DNA from: Botryotinia globosa
Lineage: Eukaryota; Ascomycota; Leotiomycetes; Helotiales; Sclerotiniaceae
Reading direction: 5' to 3'
Length of the DNA stretch: 64,000 bases
Assembly (NCBI GenBank): GCA_014898425.1
Contig: RCSZ01000013.1
Location: 248,001 to 312,000, forward strand
Part shown: piece after piece, positions 25,801-37,285 of the stretch
How the letters are laid out: each line of letters begins with the position of its first letter
Position numbering within the stretch: the stretch's first letter is position 1
Notes under the pieces: generated by a model
Databases searched by the model: none
What the model saw: the letters and a program-made list of their open reading frames with translations, nothing else
What the model was told of the DNA's origin: nothing
Translations under genes and position numbers: made by a program

Positions 25801-26683
25801 TAGATATAATTAATTCGAATGAATTCGATATTATTTTGAGAGTAAGAATAAATTCAATTTTATTATATATATTTTGGGTTCAAATTGGGATATAAAATGA
25901 AAAAATCGAACAGTTATTTATTATAGATTTTGAAAGAGAAAATAAAGAATATTGAAAAAAAAAATGAATAATTATTAAGATATATAGGAAAATATGGGTT
26001 TGATTTTAGTTAGATTTTTGATCGAATGATTATAGGTAAATATGGATATTAGTAATAACTTTTAATTTATTTGGATTTAGATATGAGGAATTTGATTGAA
26101 AGAATAAAGAAAATTGAAATACGATAATAAAAATGTTTCTGGAGTATAATCGAATAGTAATTTATGTAGTATATAAGAAGTATATCAAATATTGAGGATT
26201 TGTTTTATTAGTTTTTAATAAACCAGAAGGATTTATAGGAATTGTTTATATCGAATAATAATAAAAGTAGCTATCAAATAAAGATAATATTGAGTTAGAA
26301 TCCAAAAACAATCTAAAATCATTTTATAAAATTAATAATGATTAGATTTATAATATTACGAAAAATTAGGGGATAAATAATATTGTATTAGAGGATTAGG
26401 GTATAACTATGAGAAGAAATAATCTAGATTACTAACATTTCAATGACGAATTCTCTTTAACTCTATCTCCTAGATCGCTGAGAATAGGCTCTTTTGTTTA
26501 ATAGGGTTTTATTAATTAATTAAATTATCAAAATTCCTTGAATTTAATCTAATATTTATTTTTATTTCTTAATATAAAATTCAATCAATTTTTTTTTTTA
26601 AAACTTCTAATATAATAATATATATTAATTCTCAATCTTTTCTTTTTTTTTGAAATTATAAAAAATCAATATCTGAAATCAAG
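22892..26683. other. AT-rich spacer between gypsy copies 1 and 2
   Basis: Outside the foldback element listed next, this is heavily RIP-altered sequence. A less-decayed patch is at 23,490-23,620. The plus strand from about 23,820 to 26,420 reads as a long frame interrupted almost only by TAG and TAA, which suggests a RIP-killed coding repeat. I could not identify the protein. Confidence 0.6.
24017..24832. mobile_element. 816-bp foldback MITE with long inverted arms
   Basis: Inverted arms of about 285 bp (24017-about 24305 and about 24545-24832) begin AGTCGACCAC and are flanked by TA on both sides (24015-24016 and 24833-24834). The outermost 60 bp is GC-rich with TTTCGGGCCACCC units; the left arm has two. 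The arms then match through ACCAAAAATCACTTTTTT and TATCTCTATCAATATT. Most arm differences are transitions, as RIP would leave. No transposase is present. The AGTC start plus TA target duplication resembles Fot1/pogo-type fungal elements. Confidence 0.85.
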
Positions 26684-26688
26684 ATTTA

Positions 26689-26838
26689 TGTCACGGCGCC
26701 AACTACGTTGCCTTTGTGCCTTAGGTACAAACCCTTAGTGTGCCCTTAGCATACTCTATTTCCTATAATAGGGCCTCAACCTTTTATAACACTTAGAATT
26801 CTTATAATATAATATAAGTCTTTACCTATATCTTAATA
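26689..26838 (+). repeat. 5' LTR of gypsy copy 2
   Basis: 150 bp with an intact TGTCACGGCGCC start. The inner end reads CTTAATA in place of CTTAACA, one C-to-T change. Confidence 0.95.
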
Positions 26839-27279
26839 GTTTATATCATCTATTTAAAAGCTATTATAACTTCATTTTAAAAATATTTATTCAAATCATA
26901 CTTCAACCATCCCAATCGCTTTAATTTTATTGAAATTATAATCCGATTATATTAATTGAATTTATTATTGATTTATTATAGATAATTTTACTATTTTTCA
27001 ATAAAGTTATTTAATTATACTAAAATATATCTACATTAATTCACTATTGAGAACTTTATAAGGATATTTTATAGCTACAAAAATATTAGAAATGATTAAT
27101 CAAGCAACTACATTTAGTTTATTTTTATAATTCCTTTTTTTAAATTATATCGTTGATTCTATTAAAATTGATATTTCTTTATTTATAGATTTATTTAATA
27201 ATTCAAATACTATATATTTTGTAGTTGCTTAAGCTATATTTATTTTAATTAAAATGATTATAATTTTATTATAAGAATA

Positions 27280-30200
27280 AGCTATTATAATATATATTCA
27301 AGTTAATAAAGCTTAATTATAAATTACTGAATTGTAAGATATAATTGAAATATTAAAGATTATCATTTGTAATAACCTAGAAGCTCTATCCCATCGAAAA
27401 TATTTTATTTCTTTTGAGAAGTTTAATAATAATAAACAAAATATTACAAAATATTAAAATCAATATATAGTATTCTATAGTATAATCAATTATTATTTAA
27501 TTACAGATTATAAGAATGAGTTAAAATTCCAATGGATTATATTTCTTATTAGTTTACTTTCAGATTTAGTTTATACAAATAATCAAATATATTTTGATAT
27601 GATTATAAATAATCTATACAATTCTGATTTCTAGTTTTCTAAATAATATATTATAACAAGCATTTAAAGTAAGTTAAATAAATAATATCAAACCCTTGAT
27701 TTTTTATAAAAAGCTTTTATAGATTATAACAAATGTAAGATAAGGAAAACTTCATTTAATAATTTTATTATCAAATTCAAATAATTCATTATCAAATATA
27801 AAAAAACCGTTAAATAATAAATCGTTGATCTTAAACTCAAGATTTTATAAAAATTAATTAATATTTTAATCAATTATTTTAATAAACCTTTTACTATTAA
27901 TATTGATATATAAACAATTTAATGGTAAAATGTTTATAATAATCTAGAAAAAAAAATTTATTTTAATAATCAATAAAAGAGCTAGGGTATTAATTTCAAT
28001 CATAATCAATTGAGGCATTATAATAGAAAACCAGTTTCAATTATAGTTCCTTTTATACCAAAACTATTTAATAATTTTATACAATTGAATACTGTTTAAC
28101 AAAATTAATACTTTCCATCTCATTATATTTGAAAGTAATATCTTAATCTTAGTCTTTATTTTTATTATAAAAAATCAAATTATATTAAAAACAATTATAA
28201 TAAAAAATAAATCAATAATATAAAATATAATATTAATACTAATATAAAATATAATTTTTATATTAACTACTTCCCCACAGCCAATTAATATCAAAGCCCT
28301 AAACCCTATCGCAATATTATCAATTTCTTATATCAAAGTTTATTCTCACCTATTAATTATTTTCTATCTATCAATTGTTTTTCATTTATTAATTATTTCC
28401 TAGCTATATTATTATATTATATTTCATCGATTCTTTCTAATTTTATTCAAAAACTTAATCTGGGAGGGTATATTAAGGGATCCATTTATTTAGAGAAGAA
28501 TAAAAACTCTATTCCCCAATCTAATATATCAAAAGATTAACCTTAATTTACAATTATAAATCAAGGTTTTTTATAGGAAATTTATTTTTATGAATTAAAA
28601 GATTAATTATATCTAAAGATTCTTTATATCTTAGAATAATAAATAACAAATCTTTTAAAATTTTAATAGAAATCTTCTTTGTATTTAATATAATTATTCC
28701 GCTTATTAATCTTATAAATAATAAAGCTATGGATTATAGTTTTATTAATAAAAAAGTTATCTCTAAACTCAAAATATCTATATAACCCTTTTTCTATATT
28801 TATTATCTATTTCTAACTAATAAAAAGTCTTCTGATATCCTCTTTCGATATATACTCCTGAATATACAAATCAATAACTATTAGGAGATTGATTTATTTT
28901 ATATTATTACCCTATCAATTATAAATCCAATAATCCTTAGTTTCCCCTAACTTTAATATTATAACCCTATTATTAATTAATTAATAATAACACTCAAATT
29001 TATATTTATATATTACTTGAGATATTATTATTCTATTGATATTATAATAATTATTATCCCTAATATATCTGATAATTATAAAATAATTTTATTAAAAAAT
29101 AGTAAAGTTATATTAATCAATTCCAAACTATCCTTATAAAAGCTTATTCCAAAACCAGCTTTTATAGTAATAATTACTATTCTCAATATACCTAATAGTT
29201 ATAAAATAACTTTATCAAAAAATAACAAAGTTATATCAATCGATTTCAAACCATCTTTATGAAAACTCGTTTCAAAACTAGTTTCTATAAAAGACACTAT
29301 CAACGAAAACTTCGAAATTAAATCCTTATTATTTCGAGATTAATCAGCAATTCTCAAACCTATCAAGGCCCCGGATATTCAAAAAAACCTTAATATCATT
29401 AATCTTGAAAATAATAAAAACCCCTATTACACTCATTATATTAATAATAAAACGAATACTCGAGCTAGAATAATCCCTAATTATTTATCCTTGAAATTAA
29501 TTTCAGTTTGATTTATTACTAATTTTAGAAAATATAAAAGATTACTATAAAACTAAAACATTTTATTCTTATTATTATTATTATCACCAAATCCCTCAAA
29601 TAAACTGTTTGATATTATATAAAATATCCACCCTAAAATATAAGATATAAAGTTCTTTACAATTAATAATTTTATATAATTTTATAAGAATAATAATATT
29701 TATATTATAAAAATATCCTGAAACAAATTAGATAGAACCTACAATCTATACTATATAATAATTAAGAATTCTATTCAATTGTATTAAGGCTTAATAAATA
29801 ATAATATAAATAAATTTATAAAAAAAATAAATCAATCTATCTTTTTTATATTAGAGATTTAAAATAAATTGCCTTTCTAATTTTATAATCTATATCTAGA
29901 ATTCCTATTCTTTTTTACTAACAAACTTCTATTATAATATTTATAGAATTACAAGATTGAGGTTATATTAGATAAGAAATTATTATATAATAAAAACTAT
30001 TTAATATCTCTAATTAAATTTTAAGTTGTTTATAAATAATTTGATAATAATCTAAATAAAGGATTTATTCAAGAATCTCACTCTCAATTGATTGCTTTAT
30101 TTCTTTTAGTTATTAAATTAGAAAAAAGTATTTGGATTTGTTAAGATTATTAAGATCTAAATAATATTATTATTAAAAACTAATATTCTTTATTATTAAT

Positions 30201-32950
30201 TAAAAAAACTCTTAATATTTTATATTATATTAAAATCTATATTAAACTTAATATTATTACTACTTTTAATAAATTACAAATTATAGAGAGTTATAAATAG
30301 AAAACCATTTTCATTATTCGTTTCGATTTATTCGAATTATTAATAATACTTTTCGAACTCTATAATATATTAGTTTTGTTTTAGAATTATATCAATTATA
30401 TTCTTTTTAATTTTTTGAATAAAATTTATATAGTATATTTAAATAATATTTTGATCTATTTTAAGAATATTATAGATTACAAAGAACATATTTGCGAGAT
30501 TATTTAGTGATTAATTAATATTGGATTATAAATCAATATTAATAAATATAAATTCAAAATAAAAAGAATTAAATATTTCAGTTTAATTATTATTTTAGAA
30601 GGTATAAAAATAAATCCGAAAAAAGTCGATATTATATTTAATTAAAAATTATTAATTAAATTCAAAAACCTCTAACATTTCCTCGAATTTACCAATTTTT
30701 ATCAACATTTTATTTATAATTTTTTCAAAATCACAAAACCCTTTAATTACCTTCTAAAAAAAAAAAATATAAAACTAAAACTTTGAATAAAAAAATACTT
30801 TTATAATACTAAAGAATACTTTTTTCTTTATTTTGGTTTTTATTATATTTAATTATTATTATTATATAATAATTAAAATTAATATTTTCAATTAAATTGT
30901 AAATGATATTCTTTTATAATATAATAATAAAAGAAATCTATATCCAATGGTATACTTTTCATTAAAATATAATATTATTAAATATAATTATAAGATTTAT
31001 AATAAAAAACTTTTAATAATTATAAAATTATTAGAGAAATAAAGATTGGAATTATATAATGTTTAGGAATCATTTGAAATTATTATTGATTATAAGAATC
31101 TTGAATATTTTATATTAATAAAAATACTAAATCAATAATAAACTAAATAAACCGAATTCTTATTAAGATTTAATTTCTATATTATATATTAATCTAATTA
31201 TAAAATTATTTGCTCCAATACTTTAAGTTATAAAATTAAAAACTATTTAATATATATCAATCCTAACAATAATCAAATTAAGAATTGTTTATAAACAATC
31301 CTCTCAAAATGAATATTTGATATTACTATATTTAAGAATATTATTTGATAAATGAATAGCGATTTAAATCTGATTATAGCCCTAATGAATATAATTATTT
31401 TCGATATCAATAAATTGATTAATAATCTTATTGATAAAGTATATAGATTATTCAAACTAATTACAATTATATATATAATACTTCAAAACCCCTTTGTTTA
31501 TTAATAGTTATTAGATATTCGAAAGGATTTTTGAATAGTTTTATAAAATTATAGATTAATTAATAATAAGATTTTTTATTGCAATTACCTTTTTATTTCT
31601 TTTTCTACCGAATTTTGTATATAAATCTTATATTGTATACATTCAATTGAATCAATCAGATATTTAGATTATATTAAAACTATTGATTTTATTTCTTATA
31701 TATATTAATAATCTAATATATCTAAAAAGATCGAGATATTTATACAAACTTATTAATTTTATTTTTATATTAAAGCCTTCCACCTTATTATATCTGGATT
31801 CCTTAAACTCTTATTAATACCATTTCATTTCTAATTAGATATCTTTATCAACTATATCACATTATTACTAATTAGTAAATATTATAAAAAAAAATATCAA
31901 TATATTATTATAATTATTTATTATTTAATCAAAATATAATATTTTATATTAATAATAAAACTATCCACAAAGAAGCTTATAAATTGATTTATTAAAAAAA
32001 TATATTACCTATATAATACTTTTAATAATATTATATTTAATAGAAGCTCTCAATTTGTCTCTAAATTCTAAAAGCATTTATTCAAATATTTATTAATTAT
32101 TTTAAAACAATCTTCCTCATTCCATTCCAAATTTAATAATTAAATAAAAAGGATTAATATTATAATTAAATAATATCTTTGTGTTTTTATAAACTTTTAT
32201 TAAAATAATTGGTTTAATTAGTTTTTACTTATAGAGTTTGTATTAAATAATATTATATTAGAAATTATTAATATATTTCTGTTTTTTATTAATTATAACT
32301 ATCACTTACACTTCGGAATTGAATTGTTTATATTAATCCTATTAAATTTATTATATCAAAGAAAATAAGAATTCCTTAAAGTCAATGAGATTACAAATAG
32401 ATTTGATCTCATTTTAATTAAATTCAAAATGCTTGCAATCCAATTGATTCAAAAATATAAAAACTATACTAATAGAACCCGAATTAATATTTCCTTTTAT
32501 AAAGAAGATAATAAGATATAAATTAATATAAAGAATATGAAAATCAATTACTTAATGAAAAAGGATAATAATAAATAAAATAGCTTTTATAAAGTCCTTA
32601 AAATCTATAAATAAATCTGTTTATTACAATTCTCAGTCAACTTCAAGATTTTTTTAATATTCTATAATTTATTATTTCAATCATTTTATTATTTGTTAGG
32701 ATTATCAGATTAAAATATTATCAATATCATCAAATTATACAAAAATCAAGATCGAATTTTCGAAAAAGATAACGAAATATATAAAGAAATCAAACAATAG
32801 AAATTCAAAAAGATTCTCGATTATTATAACGAATACAATTTCCATTATTATATCAAATGAAAATATCACCTATCATTATAATAATTAATTAAGGACCTTT
32901 GAGACCAGAAAGGAATAATTATTACATTTCATTTAATATATTTGAATAAA
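27280..32950 (+). pseudogene. Decayed gag-pol of gypsy copy 2
   Basis: Same domain order as copy 1. The protease DSG has become NNK near 28,719-28,727. The reverse transcriptase box reads YLNN at 30436-30447. The chromodomain-like tail lies at about 32,776-32,910. Stops are dense throughout. Confidence 0.88.
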
Positions 32951-33264
32951 TCAAACTTATTTATATAAATTGGATTTAAAAAACCTATTACTTTGAATAC
33001 TACTATACTAGAAATAATTTTTAAACAAAGATCGAATAGATTGAAAAAGATTTGTTAATTAATTACTATTTTAAAAATAATTCGCTTTAATTTTGTAATA
33101 GAAATTAAAGTGTTCTAATATTATTTCAAGGGATTTTGGATTATTATTTGATCAATTTAGATATAATGATAAATTAGTTTATTGAACTGATCCTCTATAA
33201 CTTTACTATTTTTTAATAAAGTTATAGAGTCTATACTTTAACTTATTTGGAACAAATAAGCTCT

Positions 33265-33274
33265 AAAGGGGGGG
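33265..33274 (+). other. Polypurine tract of gypsy copy 2
   Basis: AAAGGGGGGG sits 3 nt before the 3' LTR. Copy 4 has the matching AAAGAGGGGG on the minus strand. In copies 1 and 3 the G run has been eroded to A. This is the expected plus-strand primer position. Confidence 0.8.
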
Positions 33275-33277
33275 TAT

Positions 33278-33427
33278 TATTACAGCATCAATTACATTGC
33301 CTTTATGCCTTAGATATAAATCCTTAGTATACCCTTAGCATACCCTATTTCCTATAATAGGGCTTCAACCTTTCATAGCATTTAGAACCCTTATGGTACA
33401 ATATAAGTCTTTACCCGTACCTTGACA
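33278..33427 (+). repeat. 3' LTR of gypsy copy 2
   Basis: 150 bp. The outer half is well preserved, including the TATA-like TTTCATAG and ATGGTACAA (33393-33401). Confidence 0.95.
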
Positions 33428-34744
33428 ATTTAATAATTTAAAAAATATAATTAAAAATCTATTAAAATAACTATTCTATTCAATAAGACTTTATTATTCA
33501 AGGGATATCATACGGACTACTTTCGGAGCCCATTTCCAGCGGTTTAGGGGACAGCTTTTAATTCCAAGGTTGATCTCTAAACGCTCGTTGGATTCGTGAT
33601 ACATATCTGAAATTCCTGAGATGGATATTAGGTCAATATTGGATAGATATCACCAGTAGATATATATTAGATATAGAGAAGAAAGTATCGATGTTTACAA
33701 AGTAGTGAGCACAGTACGTGGAATGGTATTCTTTTTGTAGAGTTGGAGTTGGGGATGGATGGGGTATGGAGAGGGGGGTGTCATGTGCGGTTATTAGTGA
33801 GAAGAGATGGATGGGATGGATAGGATCAAATAGAGTAGGCTTATAGAATAGAGGATGGAGGAATTCTTTTGAATGTTTGCGGAGCAGAGTGTGTGTGTTT
33901 TCATGAGAGAGAGAGAGCGGAAGAGGGAATTTGATATTCTGTATCTTTTTGTGAAGGGTTAATGGGTTGACTGATTGGTATATGCGTATCTTTTTATAAA
34001 GATTTATTATATTCTTGAATTCATTTCAATTCAATTAATTCTTTATAATAGAAAGAATACCTCTTTTTAAATAATAGAGAAATGTTTAATGAAGAATAAC
34101 GAGAAGAAGATTGAATTAATTAAAGAAAGAAAGAATGAATGAATGAAAGAATGAAAGAATGAATGAATATATAATCCTTTGAGCCCGAGTAAGTAAGTGG
34201 TAACGCACAACTGGGATATTGTGAGAGATGTGAGATGAGATGTGGAAAGAGATGTGGAAAGAGAAAGGCTTGACGGCTTGAATGCTTGAAGGATTATTGA
34301 CTTGGTCAAGGGATTCTAGTTGTGGGAGATTAAATTGAATAGATAGAAGAGGAGAGAAGAGGATCTAGATATCTAGATGATGTAATATCTAATAAATTTG
34401 TTGACAATCACCTCTTATACTAATTACCCTACGCTCGAGTACAAAGAAGACGAATGAATGATTCAATTTCATCAGCTTTTCTTCCGGTGGTCGTACAACA
34501 TGATTCAGAATGGAAGGGATAGATGATTCGATCTAAAAATAGGTACCCAAGGTAATCTCCAATTCGTTCCGTCAGATCGTCCAGGTTCAGCTATACCATT
34601 AGCCGCCTCTTTTTCCTTTCGCTTGGAGAGGACCTAGGGAGGTAGAGGATAGGGATGGTATTTTACGTTGCATTCAAAGCGTCTAATCCTTGAATCCGAT
34701 TTGAGTTGATACAGTCACGCGAGGGAGAAGGATACTTTGAGAGG

Positions 34745-34930
34745 AATAGTATAGGATAGTATAGGATAGTATAGGATAGTATAGGATAGTATAGGATAGT
34801 ATAGGATAGTATAGGATAGTATAGGATAGTATAGGATAGTATAATAATAGTATAATAATAGTATAATAATAGTATAGGATAGTATAGTAATAGTATAGAA
34901 TAGTATAATAATAGTATAGGAAAAGTATAG
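34745..34930. repeat. 10-bp AGGATAGTAT repeat
   Basis: About nine perfect decamers are followed by a variant array with ATAATAGTAT units. Confidence 0.93.
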
Positions 34931-35004
34931 TAATAATGAAATGAGATGATAAAGGTAGACAACCAATGGACTCAATATGACCCAAATCATGAAAGTCTCA
35001 ACTT

Positions 35005-35128
35005 CAAGCCTCAAGCCTCAAGCCTCAAGCCTCAAGCCTCAAGCCTCAAGCCTCAAGCCTCAAGCCTCAAGCCTCAAGCCTCAAGCCTCAAGCCTCAAGC
35101 CTCAGCCTCAAGCCTCAACTTCAAGCCT
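35005..35128. repeat. 7-bp CAAGCCT repeat
   Basis: About 14 heptamer copies with few interruptions near the 3' end. Confidence 0.94.
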
Positions 35129-35253
35129 CACCTACACCTGGGCAAAAGTCCACCTGCACTCACCTGCAGATTTCATGTTTCAAAAACGCCTCACCTCGTA
35201 CTTCCCCTACTCTCCTGTCCATAATTTCCTTTCTCTCCCTTCCTCCTTCCTTT

Positions 35254-35443
35254 CATTGCTTCTATCGTATCCTTCCATTGCTTCTATCGTATCCTTCCAT
35301 TGCTTCTATCGTATCCTTCCATTACTTCCATCACTTCCATCACTTCCATCACTTCCATTACTTCCATCACTTCCATCACTTCCATCACTTCCATCACTTC
35401 CATCACTTCCATCACTTCCATCACTTCCATCACTTCCATCACT
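35254..35443. repeat. Two adjoining satellites: 22-bp x3 and 9-bp x about 14
   Basis: Three copies of a 22-bp unit beginning CATTGCTTCTATCG (35254-35319) run straight into a CATCACTTC nonamer array. The nonamer looks derived from the first part of the 22-bp unit. Confidence 0.92.
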
Positions 35444-35693
35444 TCCCCTAACCTTACCCAATCCGAACCATGAAAAATCATACACACCAGTGACCACTGC
35501 CAAGTTTACACTTTTGCCATGTGAAGCCATGCCATGCAGATGCCATGTGTATTTTGGAGCCTTTCAAGGTTGCCCGAAAGTTGAAATCCCTCCCTGGTCA
35601 CATTTCCCTTGTCCTCCTTTTCATCATCAACCACACCAGCCAAGGAAGGTAAGCTGGATCAGCCTGGATGGAGTGAAGAATAGATTAACGGGG

Positions 35694-35839
35694 CAATCCA
35701 ATCCAATCCAATCCAATCCAATCCAATCCTTACAGAAACTCAATTTGTGAAAAGGAATCCCCCCAGCCAGATTGGTGAATGGACAAAAAGACTTTTTCTC
35801 AAGCAGATGGATCAAATGGATCAAATGGATCAAATGGAT
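35694..35839. repeat. CCAAT pentamer and ATGGATCAA nonamer arrays
   Basis: Six to seven copies of AATCC at 35694-35729 and four copies of ATGGATCAA at 35805-35839, with unique sequence between. Confidence 0.9.
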
Positions 35840-36035
35840 CTTGCAGGTGATTCTTGATGATGGAATTTGGATACCTGGGTAGTCCACACTTACAAAGGCT
35901 TACGGAGCATTCATTACATAGTATGCTGGTCCATGACATTGAATGGTTGGCATGGGTGACGATTTCTTTTGGTTGTAAAGACCCTTTTTCATCCTCCGCA
36001 TGGGATTAGACATTGGAACAGAGAGTAAGAGTACA

Positions 36036-36170
36036 TAGGTAGAGTACATAGGTAGAGTACATAGGTAGAGTACATAGGTAGAGTACATAGGTAGAGTACA
36101 TAGGTAGAGTACATAGGTAGAGTACATAGGTAGAGTACATAGGTAGAGTACATTGATAGAGTACATTGAT
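36036..36170. repeat. 13-bp GTACATAGGTAGA repeat
   Basis: About nine perfect copies end in two variant copies (GTACATTGATAGA). Confidence 0.94.
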
Positions 36171-36279
36171 ACGTCCTTCAATCATGATGATACTCTGCTC
36201 TGGACAGAACGGACAATGGATGGATGGGATGTAGACTGGACTGACAGCTGATTATATGCTTTTGATTATATATTTCGGT

Positions 36280-36428
36280 AATATATGTGTATGTATATGT
36301 GTGTATATGTGTATATATATATATCTGTATATATGTATATATGTATATCTGTATATCTGTATATCTGTATATATATATATATATCTGTATGTGTATGTGT
36401 ATGTATATATATATATATATATATATAT
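36280..36428. repeat. TATG/TATCTG/TA microsatellite
   Basis: A compound array of TATG, TATCTG and TA units. All three frames are open on both strands only because of the simple sequence. Confidence 0.92.
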
Positions 36429-36589
36429 ACTATATGCACATCTATTATATTCATCCCGTCTTCATCTCCATTCATATATACCCACCATCTAAATCTAAAT
36501 CATCCTTTACATGTATGTCACTGGGGAAGAAATTCCTTTGATCAATTTCAAGTCATTGTCTCTCTAGTCTCCGGTCTCTAGTTTCTACC

Positions 36590-36820
36590 CTCTAGTCACT
36601 CTCTACCCTCTAGTCACTCTCTACCCTCTCTCTACCCTCTCTACCCTCTCTACCCTCTCTACCCTCTCTCTAGTCTCTCATCTCTGACACCAAGTTTCAT
36701 CCTAAACATTCCAAAGGAATCGAAAAAGGAAACGAAAAAGAAGAAAAAAAGAAGATTCTCGTCCAGATAGAGACTACCTACTACCTACCACCTACCACCT
36801 ACCACCTACCACCTACCACC
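36590..36820. repeat. Pyrimidine-rich short arrays
   Basis: TACCCTCTC-type repeats at 36,590-36,670 and CTACCAC heptamers at 36,777-36,820, both on the plus strand. Confidence 0.85.
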
Positions 36821-37285
36821 TTATCCTATCTATCCTATCTTATCCTGTCATCCCATCTTTGTTCTCTCAATCTCTACACCGTCTTGTCTATACCCAACGT
36901 CTTCATTCAATTTACTCGCACATGATAATTCATTTCAATACTTTCAAAATCTCCACACAAAGAATAACTCTTTCACTTACTCCACCAACTTATTAACTCA
37001 ACTCAACTCAACTCAACTCAACCCCATTCGACTTATATTCACTTCATACATCAACTTCATCTGCCAATTTCCTTTCATGAAAATTAATCAACTTCATCAT
37101 CGATAAAAGATCAAAGATCCAAGACCCGTTCGGTTATCGCCATATTCACATCAATTTCGCATGATTTGATAGCTTTGCGCCGAATGTCTCCATTTACAAA
37201 TTCAATCGCATTTCCTTAGAAATTTATTGGTCCAATCGAGCATCAGGGGAGCGAGTGTCTTGATTTCACCCACACGTTTGCGCCC

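Larger units (their letters stand above)
26689..33427 (+). mobile_element. Ty3/gypsy chromovirus copy 2 (full length, RIP-inactivated)
   Basis: The 6739-bp element has 150-bp LTRs (26689-26838 and 33278-33427) and a perfect target duplication ATTTA (26684-26688 and 33428-33432). Its 5' LTR start, TGTCACGGCGCCAACTACG, is among the best preserved in the family. The extra 160 bp relative to copy 1 includes a partial internal duplication around 29,040-29,290, where an AATTATAAAATAA...AAAGTTATAT segment occurs twice. Confidence 0.96.
33433..37285. other. Gene-free, minisatellite-rich upstream region of the YANK kinase gene
   Basis: The composition returns to normal within about 100 bp of copy 2. 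No gene is supported. The long frames at 34,663-35,014 and 34,977-35,750 are only translated satellites. At least ten different tandem repeats occur between 34,745 and 37,021. The sequence from about 37,030 to 37,285 is unique and should hold the kinase promoter and 5' UTR. Confidence 0.75.

Noticed and set aside
34663..35014. Three overlapping ~100-aa minus-strand frames
   Set aside because: All three frames are open because the 10-bp satellite contains no stop on that strand; the products are SYTILYYP-type repeats.
34977..35750. 257-aa open frame on the plus strand
   Set aside because: It is the translation of the CAAGCCT, 22-bp and 9-bp satellites (QASSLKP and SLPSLP repeats); no unique coding sequence.
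36036..36170. Regular repeat array that could suggest CRISPR
   Set aside because: The units are contiguous without spacers and the genome is eukaryotic.
36256..36581. Several Tyr/Ile-rich frames on both strands
   Set aside because: They come from a TATG/TA microsatellite.
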